Shown here in pieces: positions 1 to 8,443 of a stretch of DNA of 64,000 nucleotides; position 1 is the stretch's first letter; every line of letters begins with the position of its first letter. The DNA is from Lichenibacterium minor. Its GTDB lineage: Bacteria; Pseudomonadota; Alphaproteobacteria; Rhizobiales; Beijerinckiaceae. The stretch covers positions 31,836 through 95,835 of the forward strand of contig NZ_QYBB01000017.1 in NCBI RefSeq assembly GCF_004137685.1. The letters run 5' to 3'. The translations under genes were made by a program, and so were the position numbers. The notes beneath the pieces are model-generated. The model was not told the DNA's origin. It saw nothing but the letters and a program-made list of their open reading frames with translations, and ran no database searches.

Positions 1-1
1 C

Positions 2-673
2 GTCAAGGAAACCGTGGGCGTGCTGCGGCAGGCCAGGGTGGCGCGCCTGCACGGCGCCTTGGCGGCGGCGCGCCTCGCCGACGACCGGGACGCCGCGCGG
101 CGGCTCGTGGCCGAGGTGGCGGCGCTCTACGCCGCGCGACCCGAAACCGCGCGGGGCCGGGCCGAACTGCGGCAGGCTTCGGGCGAGATCGTCGACGGGC
201 GCGACCTCATCGACATCGCCGAAAGCGCCCTGCTCCGGCCCATCGACCGGGCGGTGGCGGCCGACATCGCGGCGGCGGCGAAGCGGGTGTCGCTCGTCAC
301 CGCCATCAGCCCCCGCGCGGTGATCGACCTCGTTTTCGTGGCGGGGCAGATCGTGTGGCTGATCCGCCGCATCGCCGAACGCTACAGCGGTCGGCCGGGC
401 CTGCTCGGCTTTCTCAAGCTCGCGAGGTCGGTGGGCGCGCATCTGGCCGTCACGGGCGGCATGGCGGTGGGCGACAGCCTGGTCCAGCAGGTGGTCGGGC
501 ACGGCATCGCGGCGAAGCTGTCGGCGCGGCTCGGCGAAGGGGTGCTCAACGGCATGCTGACGACCCGCGTCGGGCTGTCCGCCATGGCGGTGTGCCGGCC
601 CATGCCCTTCGCGGTCGAGAAGGCGCCGGGCGTGAAGGACGTGGCGCCCTTCCTGTTCAAAGCGGAGGGATGA
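2..673 (+). CDS. YcjF/DUF697-like inner-membrane protein (3' part)
   Basis: The reading frame is open to the left edge of the window, so only the C-terminal ~223 residues are present and the true start lies outside. A helical region (RLVAEVAALYAARPETARGR) is followed by a hydrophobic stretch (SPRAVIDLVFVAGQIVWLIR) and then GLLGFLKLARSVGAHLAVTG and a long amphipathic tail. This arrangement is that of the C-terminal DUF697 part of the YcjF/TIGR01620 (UPF0283) membrane proteins, which often accompany the YcjX GTPase. YcjX cannot be checked because the upstream side is cut off. The biochemical role of the family is not settled. Identification rests on pattern recognition of the C-terminal half only. 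Confidence 0.7.
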   Translation, partial: VKETVGVLRQARVARLHGALAAARLADDRDAARRLVAEVAALYAARPETARGRAELRQASGEIVDGRDLIDIAESALLRPIDRAVAADIAAAAKRVSLVTAISPRAVIDLVFVAGQIVWLIRRIAERYSGRPGLLGFLKLARSVGAHLAVTGGMAVGDSLVQQVVGHGIAAKLSARLGEGVLNGMLTTRVGLSAMAVCRPMPFAVEKAPGVKDVAPFLFKAEG

Positions 674-720
674 GGGCCGGGACGGCGCGCCGCCCCCTGT
701 CCCATCCCGACCCGGGAGCC

Positions 721-993
721 TCAGCGGCAGGCCTTGCGCTCCAGGTGGGTGTTCAAGCCGCCCGGGCCGCAGCGATAAAGGCCGGCGCGGCGGTTTCGGT
801 TGAAGCGGCGATAGCGGTAGTGCGGGTAGCGCATGTACTGGACGGCCGTTACGGCGCCGGCATCGGAAGACTGCCCCATGGCGGGAGCGATCGGCATGGC
901 CTCGGCGCTCTCCACCCCGGCGGTCAGGCCGGTGAGCGACAGGGCCAGGGCGCCGGCGAGGGCGACGCGGCGGAGGAGCGAGGTTTCACGCAT
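721..993 (-). CDS. small secreted basic protein of unknown function
   Basis: This 90-residue protein starts at the ATG at 993, preceded by a GGAGA ribosome-binding site 5 bases upstream; an in-frame start further upstream has no such site. Residues 1-31 form a signal peptide (MRETSLLRRVALAGALALSL, then an AEA cleavage site). The mature part is short and rich in Tyr, Arg and Asn (YMRYPHYRYRRFNRNRRAGL) and ends in a two-cysteine tail (YRCGPGG...ERKACR), so a single disulfide outside the cytoplasm is plausible. Such Arg/Tyr-rich mini-proteins are common and uncharacterised in Hyphomicrobiales. It stands alone between two unrelated transcription units. Confidence 0.7.
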   Translation of the reverse strand: MRETSLLRRVALAGALALSLTGLTAGVESAEAMPIAPAMGQSSDAGAVTAVQYMRYPHYRYRRFNRNRRAGLYRCGPGGLNTHLERKACR

Positions 994-1137
994 GCTGGTC
1001 TCCGTGGGGACGGCGTCGCCCCGGTGGCGGCGCCCGTCGATGGGGGAAGACCCGCGTTGCGCGGCCCCGCATCCGGCAGGTGAAGCGCGGGCGTGGAACG
1101 AAGGGTCCACACGGCCGCCAGATTTAATGTGGCGGGA

Positions 1138-1977
1138 TCAGCCCCCGACGCCCGTCATTTCGGAGGACATCTCCCACAGGCGCCGGGCGGCGGCGTCGTC
1201 CTGACCGGCGCGGCTGGTCCTGGCGGGCTTCCGCTTGCTGTAGTACCCGCCCGAACGCCCCTCCACCTCCGGCGACGTCGCGAGGTGGACCAGCGTTTCG
1301 GCTCCCTTCTCGGGCGTGACGGCGAAGAGCGATTTCGCGAGCCCGAAGACCGGGCGGAGCGGGCCGCCGGTCTCGTCGCCGAAGCGCGACGCCACGAAGC
1401 CGGGATGGAAGCAGGTCGCCGTCACGCCCGTGCCGGCCAGGCGCCGCGCCAGTTCGCGGGTGAACAGGACGTTGCACAGCTTCGCCCGGCAATAGGCCAC
1501 CCAGCCCTTGTAGCCGCCGCGAGCCTGGAGGTCGTCGAAGTCGAGCGTGGCGAAGCGGTGCCCTTCCGACGAGGTCGACACCACGCGCGACGGCGCCGCG
1601 GCCTTCAACGACGGCAGCAGGGCGTCGGTGATCACGAAATAGCTGAGGTGGTCGAGCGCGAAGGTCTTCTCGAAGCCGCCCTCGACCTCGTCCCGCCGAT
1701 CGAACAGGGCACCGGCGTTGTTGACCAGCACGTCGATCCGCGGCTCCGCGGCCGCGATGGCGGCGCCGACGCGCTTCATCTCGCTCAGGCGCGACAGGTC
1801 GGCCAGGTGCAGGGCGTGGTCGGCGCCCGGGTTGGCGCGGCGGAGCTGCCGCAACGCCGCTTCGGCGCGGTCCGGGTCGCGCGCCACCAGCACGATGCGG
1901 GCGCCGCCGCGCGCCAGCTCCAGCGCACCGGCGAGCCCGATGCCCGACGTGCCGCCCGTCACCACGATGGTCTTCAT
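1138..1977 (-). CDS. short-chain dehydrogenase/reductase (retinol dehydrogenase-like)
   Basis: This 279-residue cytosolic NAD(P)-dependent oxidoreductase of the classical SDR family starts at the ATG at 1977, which has GGAGG upstream. Seen in the sequence: the cofactor motif TGGTSGIG (7-14), NNAG (86-89), the catalytic serine region STSSEGH (134-140) and YxxxK as Y162-C-R-A-K166. The C-terminal RSGGYYSKRKP segment resembles that of the retinol dehydrogenase/WW-domain oxidoreductase-like branch. The substrate cannot be read from the sequence. It lies 130 bp downstream of the fab-cobB-GNAT operon on the same strand and could be a distal member or have its own promoter. Confidence 0.88.
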   Translation of the reverse strand: MKTIVVTGGTSGIGLAGALELARGGARIVLVARDPDRAEAALRQLRRANPGADHALHLADLSRLSEMKRVGAAIAAAEPRIDVLVNNAGALFDRRDEVEGGFEKTFALDHLSYFVITDALLPSLKAAAPSRVVSTSSEGHRFATLDFDDLQARGGYKGWVAYCRAKLCNVLFTRELARRLAGTGVTATCFHPGFVASRFGDETGGPLRPVFGLAKSLFAVTPEKGAETLVHLATSPEVEGRSGGYYSKRKPARTSRAGQDDAAARRLWEMSSEMTGVGG

Positions 1978-2106
1978 GTGCCCGTCCTCCGATTCTCCGG
2001 CGTCAACGCGGCGGGGGGCGGGTCGGCCGCATGGCGCCGCGCGCGAGCGGGGCCGCCCCGGCACCCCGTCGCCCGGGGCACCGTGGCGCGGGCGCCGCGC
2101 TGGGCG

Positions 2107-2655
2107 TCACGCCGACAGAGGCTTCTCGATCACCACGAAATGCAGGTCGTCGCGCAGCGGCCGCCCGAAGCGCTCGTCGCCGTAGGGGAATGGCTTCGTG
2201 CGGCCCGTCGGCGCATAGCCGCGGCGCCCGTAGAAGGCGATGAGCTCGGCGCGGGAGTGGATCACCGTCATCTCGACCGCGGCGCAGCCGGCCTCCCTGG
2301 CGCGCCGCTCGACCTCGCCGATCAGCGCCGCCCCGAGCCCCCGCCCCTGACGGGCGGGGTCGACCGTCAGCATGGCCAAGTGGCAGAGGAGCCGGTCGCC
2401 GTCGTCGCGGAAGCGCTGCGTCATCACGCAGGCGACGGGTGGGCCGCCCGGCGCCTCGCGCAGGACCAGGATCGCGCTCGGGTCCGGGGCGTCGAGCTCG
2501 TCCCGCAGCGTCGCGGCGTCGGTGCGCTGGCCGGCGAGCAGGTCCGACTCGTGGGTCCACCCCCGCCGCGCCGCGTCGCCGCGATAGGCGGCGTTGACCA
2601 GGTCGGCGACGGCGGACAGGTCGGCCCGCGACGCTTCGACGATGACGGATCCCAT
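2107..2655 (-). CDS. GNAT-family N-acetyltransferase
   Basis: This 182-residue acyl-CoA-dependent acetyltransferase has the GNAT fold. The acetyl-CoA pyrophosphate loop RQGRGLG follows the beta-4 strand LAMLTVDPA, and the C-terminal FYGRRGYAPTGRTKPFPYGD is the usual beta-6/7 region. The ATG at 2655 overlaps the stop of the sirtuin gene as TGATG, so the two are translationally coupled. A deacylase and an acetyltransferase read from one message with fabA-fabB-fabI suggests a role in reversible acylation or in using the acyl-CoA pool, but the acceptor (protein lysine or small amine) is unknown. Confidence 0.85.
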   Translation of the reverse strand: MGSVIVEASRADLSAVADLVNAAYRGDAARRGWTHESDLLAGQRTDAATLRDELDAPDPSAILVLREAPGGPPVACVMTQRFRDDGDRLLCHLAMLTVDPARQGRGLGAALIGEVERRAREAGCAAVEMTVIHSRAELIAFYGRRGYAPTGRTKPFPYGDERFGRPLRDDLHFVVIEKPLSA

Positions 2656-3374
2656 CACGCGGCCCTCCCCAGCACCTCGTCGACCCAGGCCGGCACCGCC
2701 TCGGTCGCCCGCCCGTAGGCGGCGCGGTCGAACAGGCCGGCGTTGTCGGCCGCCCCCAGGTTGATCTCCAGCGTCGGCACGCCGCGCAACCGCGCTTCGG
2801 CGACGAAGCCGGCCGCCGGGTACACGGCGCCCGACGTGCCGATGGCGACGAAGAGGTCGGCGGCGCGGAGCTCGCGCGCGACCGCGTCGAGCCCGCGCGG
2901 CATCTCGCCGAACCACACGATGTCGGGACGGAGCCGGGCCGCCGCGCAGGCGGGACAGCGGGCCTCGACCCCCAGATCGGCCGGACCCATGTCGCCGCGC
3001 CAGTCCGAGGCCGTGCCGCAGCCGAGGCAGCGGGCCCGGAACAGCTCGCCGTGGAGGTGGTGGACACGGGCCGAGCCGCCGCGCTCGTGCAGGTCGTCGA
3101 CGTTCTGGGTGCACAGAAAGAGCGCGCCGCCCCGGGCCGCGAGGCCCCGCTCCAGCCGGGCCAGCGCCGCATGGGCGGCGTTGGACTCGGCCGAAAGCGC
3201 GGTGCGGCGGCGCCAATCGTAGAAGCGGTGAACCAGGACCGGGTCCGCCGCGAAGGCTTCGGGCGTGGCGAGCCGGCGGGGGTCGTGCCGCTCCCACAGC
3301 CCGTCGGGGTCGCGGAAGGTGCCGAGCCCGCTTTCGGCCGACACGCCGGCCCCCGTCAGCGCGAAGACCAGCAT
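2655..3374 (-). CDS. cobB: Sir2-family NAD-dependent protein deacylase
   Basis: This 239-residue protein removes acyl groups from lysine using NAD+. Motifs in order: TGAGVSAESG (7-16), FRD (20-22), TQNVDDLHERGG, the general-base HLHGE, four zinc cysteines in two CxxC pairs, PDIVWFGEMP and GTSGAVYPA. Residues Y52 and R55 (FYDWRRR) match the Tyr-x-x-Arg pair that in class III sirtuins (SIRT5, bacterial CobB) binds succinyl or malonyl lysine, so desuccinylase activity is likely. It starts 11 bases after fabI and overlaps the downstream GNAT gene, making it the fourth gene of the fab operon, an unusual place for a sirtuin. Confidence 0.93.
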   Translation of the reverse strand: MLVFALTGAGVSAESGLGTFRDPDGLWERHDPRRLATPEAFAADPVLVHRFYDWRRRTALSAESNAAHAALARLERGLAARGGALFLCTQNVDDLHERGGSARVHHLHGELFRARCLGCGTASDWRGDMGPADLGVEARCPACAAARLRPDIVWFGEMPRGLDAVARELRAADLFVAIGTSGAVYPAAGFVAEARLRGVPTLEINLGAADNAGLFDRAAYGRATEAVPAWVDEVLGRAA

Positions 3375-3385
3375 GCCGGAGCGAC

Positions 3386-4240
3386 CTACTGGGCGGCTTC
3401 CGATTCTTCGGCGCCCGAGCGCAGGTTCTCCGAACGCGGCATGCCGACGATGTTGAAGCCGCCGTCGACGAAGTGGACCTCGCCGGTGACGCCGCGCGAC
3501 AGGTCGGACAGGAGGTAGAGGGCCGAGCCGCCGACGTCCTCGATGGTGACGGGGCGGCGCAGCGGCGCGTGGGCGCGGTGGTAGTTGTACATGAAGCGCG
3601 CATCGGTGATGCCGGCGCCCGCCAGGGTCCGCACCGGGCCGGCCGAGATGGCGTTGACGCGCAGGCCCACGGCGCCGTAGTCGGCCGCGAGGTAGCGCAC
3701 CGAGGCTTCCAGCGCCGCCTTGGCGACGCCCATGACGTTGTAGTTCGGGGTGACGCGGGTGGCGCCCCCGAACGTCAGGGTGACGAGCGACCCGCCCGGC
3801 GCCATCAGGGGCGCGGCCCGCTTGGCGATCTCCGTGAAGGAGAAGGCCGAGATCACCATGGTGCGGACGAAGTTGTCGCGCGTGGTGTCGGCGTAGCGGC
3901 CCTTCAGCTCGTTCTTGTCCGAATAGGCGATGCCGTGGACCAGGAAGTCGAGCCCGCCGAACCGGTCGCGCACGGCGTCGAAGGCGGCGTCCACCGTGTC
4001 GAGCTTCTCGACGTCGCAGGGCACGACGAGGTCGGACCCCAGCGACAGCGCCAGCGGCTTCACACGCTTGCCCAGCGCTTCGCCCTGGTAGGTGAAGGCC
4101 AGCTCCGCCCCTTCGGCGGCGAGCGCCTTGGCGATGCCCCAGGCGATGGAGTGGTCGTTGGCCACGCCCATGATCAGCCCGCGCTTGCCGCGCATCAGGC
4201 CACCGGTGGCGGAGGCGGCCGTCGTGGTTGCCTGCGCCAT
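3386..4240 (-). CDS. fabI: enoyl-[acyl-carrier-protein] reductase (NADH) FabI
   Basis: This 284-residue enzyme catalyses the last reduction of the fatty-acid elongation cycle, trans-2-enoyl-ACP to acyl-ACP. It is an atypical SDR: the cofactor region reads GVANDHSIAWGIA (25-37) and the catalytic Tyr and Lys lie six apart in Y167-NVMGVA-K174, the FabI signature. The start at 4240 lies two bases after the fabB stop (TGA TC ATG), so it is coupled to fabB. The family is the target of triclosan and related inhibitors. The position of the first conserved active-site tyrosine reads TFGG here rather than the TLSYLG of E. coli. Confidence 0.95.
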   Translation of the reverse strand: MAQATTTAASATGGLMRGKRGLIMGVANDHSIAWGIAKALAAEGAELAFTYQGEALGKRVKPLALSLGSDLVVPCDVEKLDTVDAAFDAVRDRFGGLDFLVHGIAYSDKNELKGRYADTTRDNFVRTMVISAFSFTEIAKRAAPLMAPGGSLVTLTFGGATRVTPNYNVMGVAKAALEASVRYLAADYGAVGLRVNAISAGPVRTLAGAGITDARFMYNYHRAHAPLRRPVTIEDVGGSALYLLSDLSRGVTGEVHFVDGGFNIVGMPRSENLRSGAEESEAAQ

Positions 4241-4242
4241 GA

Positions 4243-5466
4243 TCAAAGGTCCGGATGCTGGAAGACGAGGGACGCGTTGGTGCCGCCGAAGCCGAAGCCG
4301 TTGGACAGGACGGTGCCGAGCCGCACCCCGTCCCGCCGCTCGCGGACGATGGGCATGTCGGCGAAGAGCGGGTCGATGGTGTCGATGTTGGCGCTTTCGC
4401 AGATGAAGCCGTGGTTCATCATCAGCAGCGAGAAGACCGCCTCGATGGCGCCGGTGGCGCCCTGGGCGTGGCCCGACAGGCTCTTGGTGGCGGCGATGGG
4501 GGGGCACTTGTCGCCGCTGCCGAACACGTCGCGCAGCGCGTCGATCTCCGCCTCGTCGCCCTTGGGGGTCGATGTGGCGTGGGGGTTGATGTAGTCGACC
4601 GGCGCCTTCACGCCCTCCAGCGCCATGCGCATGCAGCGCCGCGCGCCCTCGCCCGACGGCGCCACCATGTCGTGCCCGTCGCTGGCCAGGCCGTAGCCGA
4701 CGATCTCGCCGAGGATCTTGGCGCCCCGCGCCACCGCGTGGTCGCGGTCTTCCAGGGTCAGGATGCCGGCGCCGCCCGAGATGACGAAGCCGTCGCGGTC
4801 CCGATCGAAGGCGCGGGACGCCACGGCGGGGCGGTCGTTGAAGTTCGACGACATGGCGCCCATCGCGTCGAACAGCACCGACAGCGTCCAGTCGAGTTCC
4901 TCGCAGCCGCCCGCGAACATCACGTCCTGCTTGCCGTACTTGATGGCCTCGTAGGCGTTGCCGATGCAATGGTTCGAGGTCGCGCAGGCCGACGCGATCG
5001 AATAGTTGATGCCCTTGATCTTGAACCAGGTGGCGAGGGTGGCGGAGCCCGTCGACGACATGGCCTTCGGCACCGCGAAGGGCCCGACCTTCTTCGGCCC
5101 CTTGGTGCGGGCGATGTCGGCCGATTCCACCACCGTGCGGGTGGACGGGCCGCCCGAGCCGACGATGATGCCGGTGCGCGGGTTCGACACCTCCTCGGGC
5201 TGCAGCCCCGACTGGGCGATCGCCTGTTCCATGGCGACCTGCGCCCAGGCGCTGCCGCCGCCGTGGAACCGCAGGGCGCGCCGGTCGAGCACGGTTTCGG
5301 GGTCGAGGGTCGGGGCGCCCTGGACCTGGGAGCGGAAGCCGAGCTCGGCGTAGCGCTCCGCGCGCACGATGCCCGAGCGGGCGTTCCGCAGCGAATCCAG
5401 GACTTCGGCGGAGGTGTTGCCGATGGACGAGACGATGCCCATCCCGGTGACGACGACGCGACGCAT
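4243..5466 (-). CDS. fabB: beta-ketoacyl-ACP synthase I FabB
   Basis: This 407-residue condensing enzyme elongates the cis-3-enoyl-ACP made by FabA and is therefore needed for unsaturated fatty acids. The Cys-His-His triad is visible: nucleophile C161 in SIASACATSNHCIG, H296 in NPHATSTPKGD and H333 in KSLSGHAQGATGA. The glycine-rich C-terminus NGFGFGGTNAS is typical. The ATG at 5466 lies 27 bases after fabA and starts the conserved MRRVVVTGMGIVSSIG. Length matches the family. It is the middle gene of the fabA-fabB-fabI operon common in alphaproteobacteria. Confidence 0.96.
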   Translation of the reverse strand: MRRVVVTGMGIVSSIGNTSAEVLDSLRNARSGIVRAERYAELGFRSQVQGAPTLDPETVLDRRALRFHGGGSAWAQVAMEQAIAQSGLQPEEVSNPRTGIIVGSGGPSTRTVVESADIARTKGPKKVGPFAVPKAMSSTGSATLATWFKIKGINYSIASACATSNHCIGNAYEAIKYGKQDVMFAGGCEELDWTLSVLFDAMGAMSSNFNDRPAVASRAFDRDRDGFVISGGAGILTLEDRDHAVARGAKILGEIVGYGLASDGHDMVAPSGEGARRCMRMALEGVKAPVDYINPHATSTPKGDEAEIDALRDVFGSGDKCPPIAATKSLSGHAQGATGAIEAVFSLLMMNHGFICESANIDTIDPLFADMPIVRERRDGVRLGTVLSNGFGFGGTNASLVFQHPDL

Positions 5467-5492
5467 GCTTGATCTCTCCAGGGCGGCGCGGT

Positions 5493-6008
5493 TCAGGCGG
5501 CTTCGGGCTTGAACAGGCCGACGCGCAGGTCCTTGGCGTCGTAGATGCGGCGACCGTCGGCTTCGAGCCAGCCATCCGCGATGCCGAGCACGAGCCGGCC
5601 CTTGAACACGCGCTTGATGTCGATGCCGTAGACCACGCGCTTCACGCCCGGCAGCACCTGATCGGTGAACTTCACCTCGCCCACGCCGAGCGCGCGGCCC
5701 TTGCCCGGCAGGCCGAGCCAGCCGAGGTAGAAGCCGACGAGCTGCCACAGGGCGTCGAGCCCCAGGCACCCCGGCATGACGGGGTCGCCCTGGAAGTGGC
5801 AGCCGAAGAACCACAGGTCCGGGTTCACGTCGAGCTCGGCGCGGATGACGCCCTTGCCGTTGGCGCCGCCTTCTTCGGCGATCTCGGCGATGCGGTCGAA
5901 CATCAGCATGGGCGGCAGGGGAAGCTGCGCGTTGCCGGGTCCGAAGAGTTCGCCCCGCCCGCAGGCCAGGAGATCGCCGTGATCGAAGCTCGAGCGCTTG
6001 TCGCCCAT
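5493..6008 (-). CDS. fabA: 3-hydroxydecanoyl-ACP dehydratase/isomerase FabA
   Basis: This 171-residue hot-dog-fold enzyme dehydrates 3-hydroxyacyl-ACP and isomerises trans-2- to cis-3-decenoyl-ACP, the entry step of anaerobic unsaturated fatty acid synthesis. The catalytic pair is H71 in [14 protein letters not shown] and D85 in GLDALWQ. It is the first gene of the operon, and its start at 6008 faces mutT across a 147-bp divergent intergenic region that should hold the operon promoter. I could not place convincing -35/-10 boxes or a regulator site there. Confidence 0.96.
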   Translation of the reverse strand: MGDKRSSFDHGDLLACGRGELFGPGNAQLPLPPMLMFDRIAEIAEEGGANGKGVIRAELDVNPDLWFFGCHFQGDPVMPGCLGLDALWQLVGFYLGWLGLPGKGRALGVGEVKFTDQVLPGVKRVVYGIDIKRVFKGRLVLGIADGWLEADGRRIYDAKDLRVGLFKPEAA

Positions 6009-6155
6009 GAAGACGAGAACCTTCTTCAGCCGCGCAACGGGGATCGGCACGGGTCTTTGACCGCGTCCCGTATCACGGCATAAGGCGGGCCGGAAGCCTC
6101 GTCGGGCCGGAGCACCGACCGGGCGGATCCGTGCCTCCGGCCAGCGAGACCGCCC

Positions 6156-6566
6156 GTGACCCTGAAGATCCTGACCGTCGTGGCGGTCGCCCTGGTGGAC
6201 GCCGACGGGCGGGTGCTGATCGCCCAGCGGCCGGCAGGCAAGGCCCTGGCCGGGCTTTGGGAGTTCCCCGGCGGCAAGCTCGACCCGGGCGAGCGGCCCG
6301 AAGCCGCGCTGATCCGGGAGCTCGACGAGGAGCTCGGCATCGCCGTGAAGGAGGCCTGCCTGGCGCCCCTGACCTTCGCCAGCCATGCCTACCCGGATTT
6401 CCACCTGCTGATGCCGCTTTGGGTGTGCCGCCGCTGGGAGGGCACCGTGGCGCCGCGCGAAGGGCAGGCGCTGAAGTGGGTGCGGGCCGGCAAGCTGCGG
6501 GACTACCCGATGCCCCCCGCCGACGAACCGCTGATCCCGCCGCTGATCGACCTGCTCGGGGTTTGA
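6156..6566 (+). CDS. mutT: 8-oxo-dGTP diphosphatase MutT (Nudix)
   Basis: This 136-residue Nudix hydrolase cleanses the nucleotide pool of 8-oxo-dGTP. The Nudix box is complete: G-G-K-L-D-P-G-E followed by [13 protein letters not shown], giving the GX5EX7REUXEEXGU pattern. The preceding WEFPGG and the QRP motif are those of MutT rather than of generic Nudix enzymes. The start is the GTG at 6156. It diverges from fabA. In many alphaproteobacteria mutT lies downstream of argJ, which is not present here. Confidence 0.9.
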   Translation: MTLKILTVVAVALVDADGRVLIAQRPAGKALAGLWEFPGGKLDPGERPEAALIRELDEELGIAVKEACLAPLTFASHAYPDFHLLMPLWVCRRWEGTVAPREGQALKWVRAGKLRDYPMPPADEPLIPPLIDLLGV

Positions 6567-6721
6567 CGGCAGGCGCGGTGGCCGGAGGCCGCTCCTGCCG
6601 CATTGCGGCCGCGCGGCGCCTCGTGGCAGAAGTGCGCCGTCCCGACACGCGCGCCACGCCCGCCGGCCAGGGTCGGACGCCGGGGGGAGCCGCGCCCCGC
6701 CACGAGGGACGAGCCGCCACC

Positions 6722-8443
6722 ATGACACGACGCATCGGCGCCGGACCCGGCACCCCCCGGCGCCTGGCCTTCGCCGCCGCGGTCGCGGCATCCCTGCTCT
6801 GCGCCGGCGCGGCCCGCGCGCAGTCGGTGACGGTTTCGGTCGACCGGACGAGCTTCACCGCGCTGGCGTCGAACTTCGGCGGGGCCAACATTTCCTCGCC
6901 CGACACCCCCGTGGCGTTCGGCGACCCCGCCGTGCGCGCCTTCGTCAAGCCGCTCCAGCCCGGGGTGCTGCGCTGGCCCGGCGGCACGGTGAACGACTTC
7001 TTCGTGTGGAACACCGGCCGCATCCCGGCGCCGGCGGGCTCGGCGACGTCGAGGACGCGGCCGGGCGTGCCGACCCCGATCGACATCGCCAGGGCGGTCT
7101 TCTCGCCCTACCCCGCGATCGGCTTCAACAGGGAGGTGGCGCGGGCGACCGACGAGCTGCAGCCGATCCTCGACGGCAAGGGCGGCAACCCGCTCGGCGA
7201 CCGCGAGCACGGGTTCGCCGGCTTCGCCACCGCGCTCGGGGCGCGCTTCGTCGTGGTGGTCAACGCCACGACCGACACCGCGGAAGCGGCGGAGCGCCTG
7301 GCTTTCGCCGTGGCCCGGCGCGGGCTGCCCGTGGTGGGGTTCGAGCTCGTCAACGAGCCGTACTTCCTCCAGGTCCCGGCTTCGGACGGTCCCATCGCCC
7401 TGCCGCCGGGCGCCCTCCGCGTGAGCGGCGCCTTCGCGGACGGCGGCGACTACCTCGCGAAGATGAAGCCCTACCGCGACGCCATCAAGCGCGCCTTCGT
7501 GTCGGCCGGGGTCGACCCCGGCCGCGCCCTCGTGGCGATCGGCGGCGGCTACGCGGGCGACACGTCCAGCCGCAACCGGACATGGATGGCCGACCTCGCC
7601 GCCTACACGAGCGCGCACGGCGCCTGGTGGGACGCGGTGGCGTTCCACTTCTACCCGCCGGAATCCAAGGCCGACGACTTCGCGACCAAGATGACCTACG
7701 CCAACGACGGCCTGGCGACCGGCACCGACCCCTTCGTCGCGAGCTATCGCGCGATGAACTGGAGCGCCGGCAAGCCGCTGCTCCTCACGGAGTTCAACGT
7801 CACGCTGAACGACCGCACCATCGAGGGCAGCGTCTACGCGGGCGTGTTCAGCGCCGAATACGTGGCCCGCATGTCGCGCTTCCCCGAAACCGCCGACGTG
7901 ATGCTGCACGAGCTGTTCTCGTCCAGGGACGGCGTCGGCGTGCCGTCCACCGCCATCGACGGCGCGGGGGACTGGAAAGCCGAGCTCGCGGCAGCCGGCC
8001 AGGCCGGGCAGGTGCTCGACACCACCGGGCGCATCCGCGGGCTGTTCTACACCGCCCAGATCCTGGGCCTGAGCCTCGCCGACGCGGCCGTCAATGCCAG
8101 CGACCGCGTCCTCGGCACGACCGTCACGGGAGCGACCGGCTCGGTGCCGACCCGCAGCGCCACCCTGCCCGCGGTGTTCGCGCAGGGATACCGGGGCCGC
8201 GACGGAAGCACCCACGTCATCGTCACCAACAAGGGTGCGGATGCCAAGCTCGTCCGGCTCGTGGTCGACGGGCAGGCCGTGTCGGCGCCGCTGCAGGTGG
8301 ACGTGCTGGCGCCGACGAACGGCGACCCGGGCCAGGTCAACACGGCCTCGGCCCAGCCCGTGGCGGTGGCGCATGCCGCCGTGCAGGGCCCCATGACGCT
8401 GCCCGGCTACGCCGTCGCGCATCTGGTCGTCGGCGCCCCGTGA
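6722..8443 (+). CDS. secreted clan GH-A-type glycoside hydrolase
   Basis: This 573-residue protein carries a signal peptide (residues 1-33, ending AGAARA). The catalytic domain has [12 protein letters not shown] (83-94), acid/base candidate E212 in [15 protein letters not shown] (309-313) and nucleophile candidate E357 in PLLLTEFNV. This NE...E spacing with an (alpha/beta)8 barrel is that of clan GH-A retaining hydrolases. The LRWPGG strand recalls GH51 arabinofuranosidases and GH79 heparanase-like enzymes, but I cannot assign a family. Residues after ~430 look like the beta-sandwich domain usual in those families. It is translationally coupled (GTGA) to an LRR-kinase gene, an unusual partner. 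Substrate is unknown; a plant or lichen polysaccharide is a guess. Confidence 0.8.
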   Translation: MTRRIGAGPGTPRRLAFAAAVAASLLCAGAARAQSVTVSVDRTSFTALASNFGGANISSPDTPVAFGDPAVRAFVKPLQPGVLRWPGGTVNDFFVWNTGRIPAPAGSATSRTRPGVPTPIDIARAVFSPYPAIGFNREVARATDELQPILDGKGGNPLGDREHGFAGFATALGARFVVVVNATTDTAEAAERLAFAVARRGLPVVGFELVNEPYFLQVPASDGPIALPPGALRVSGAFADGGDYLAKMKPYRDAIKRAFVSAGVDPGRALVAIGGGYAGDTSSRNRTWMADLAAYTSAHGAWWDAVAFHFYPPESKADDFATKMTYANDGLATGTDPFVASYRAMNWSAGKPLLLTEFNVTLNDRTIEGSVYAGVFSAEYVARMSRFPETADVMLHELFSSRDGVGVPSTAIDGAGDWKAELAAAGQAGQVLDTTGRIRGLFYTAQILGLSLADAAVNASDRVLGTTVTGATGSVPTRSATLPAVFAQGYRGRDGSTHVIVTNKGADAKLVRLVVDGQAVSAPLQVDVLAPTNGDPGQVNTASAQPVAVAHAAVQGPMTLPGYAVAHLVVGAP

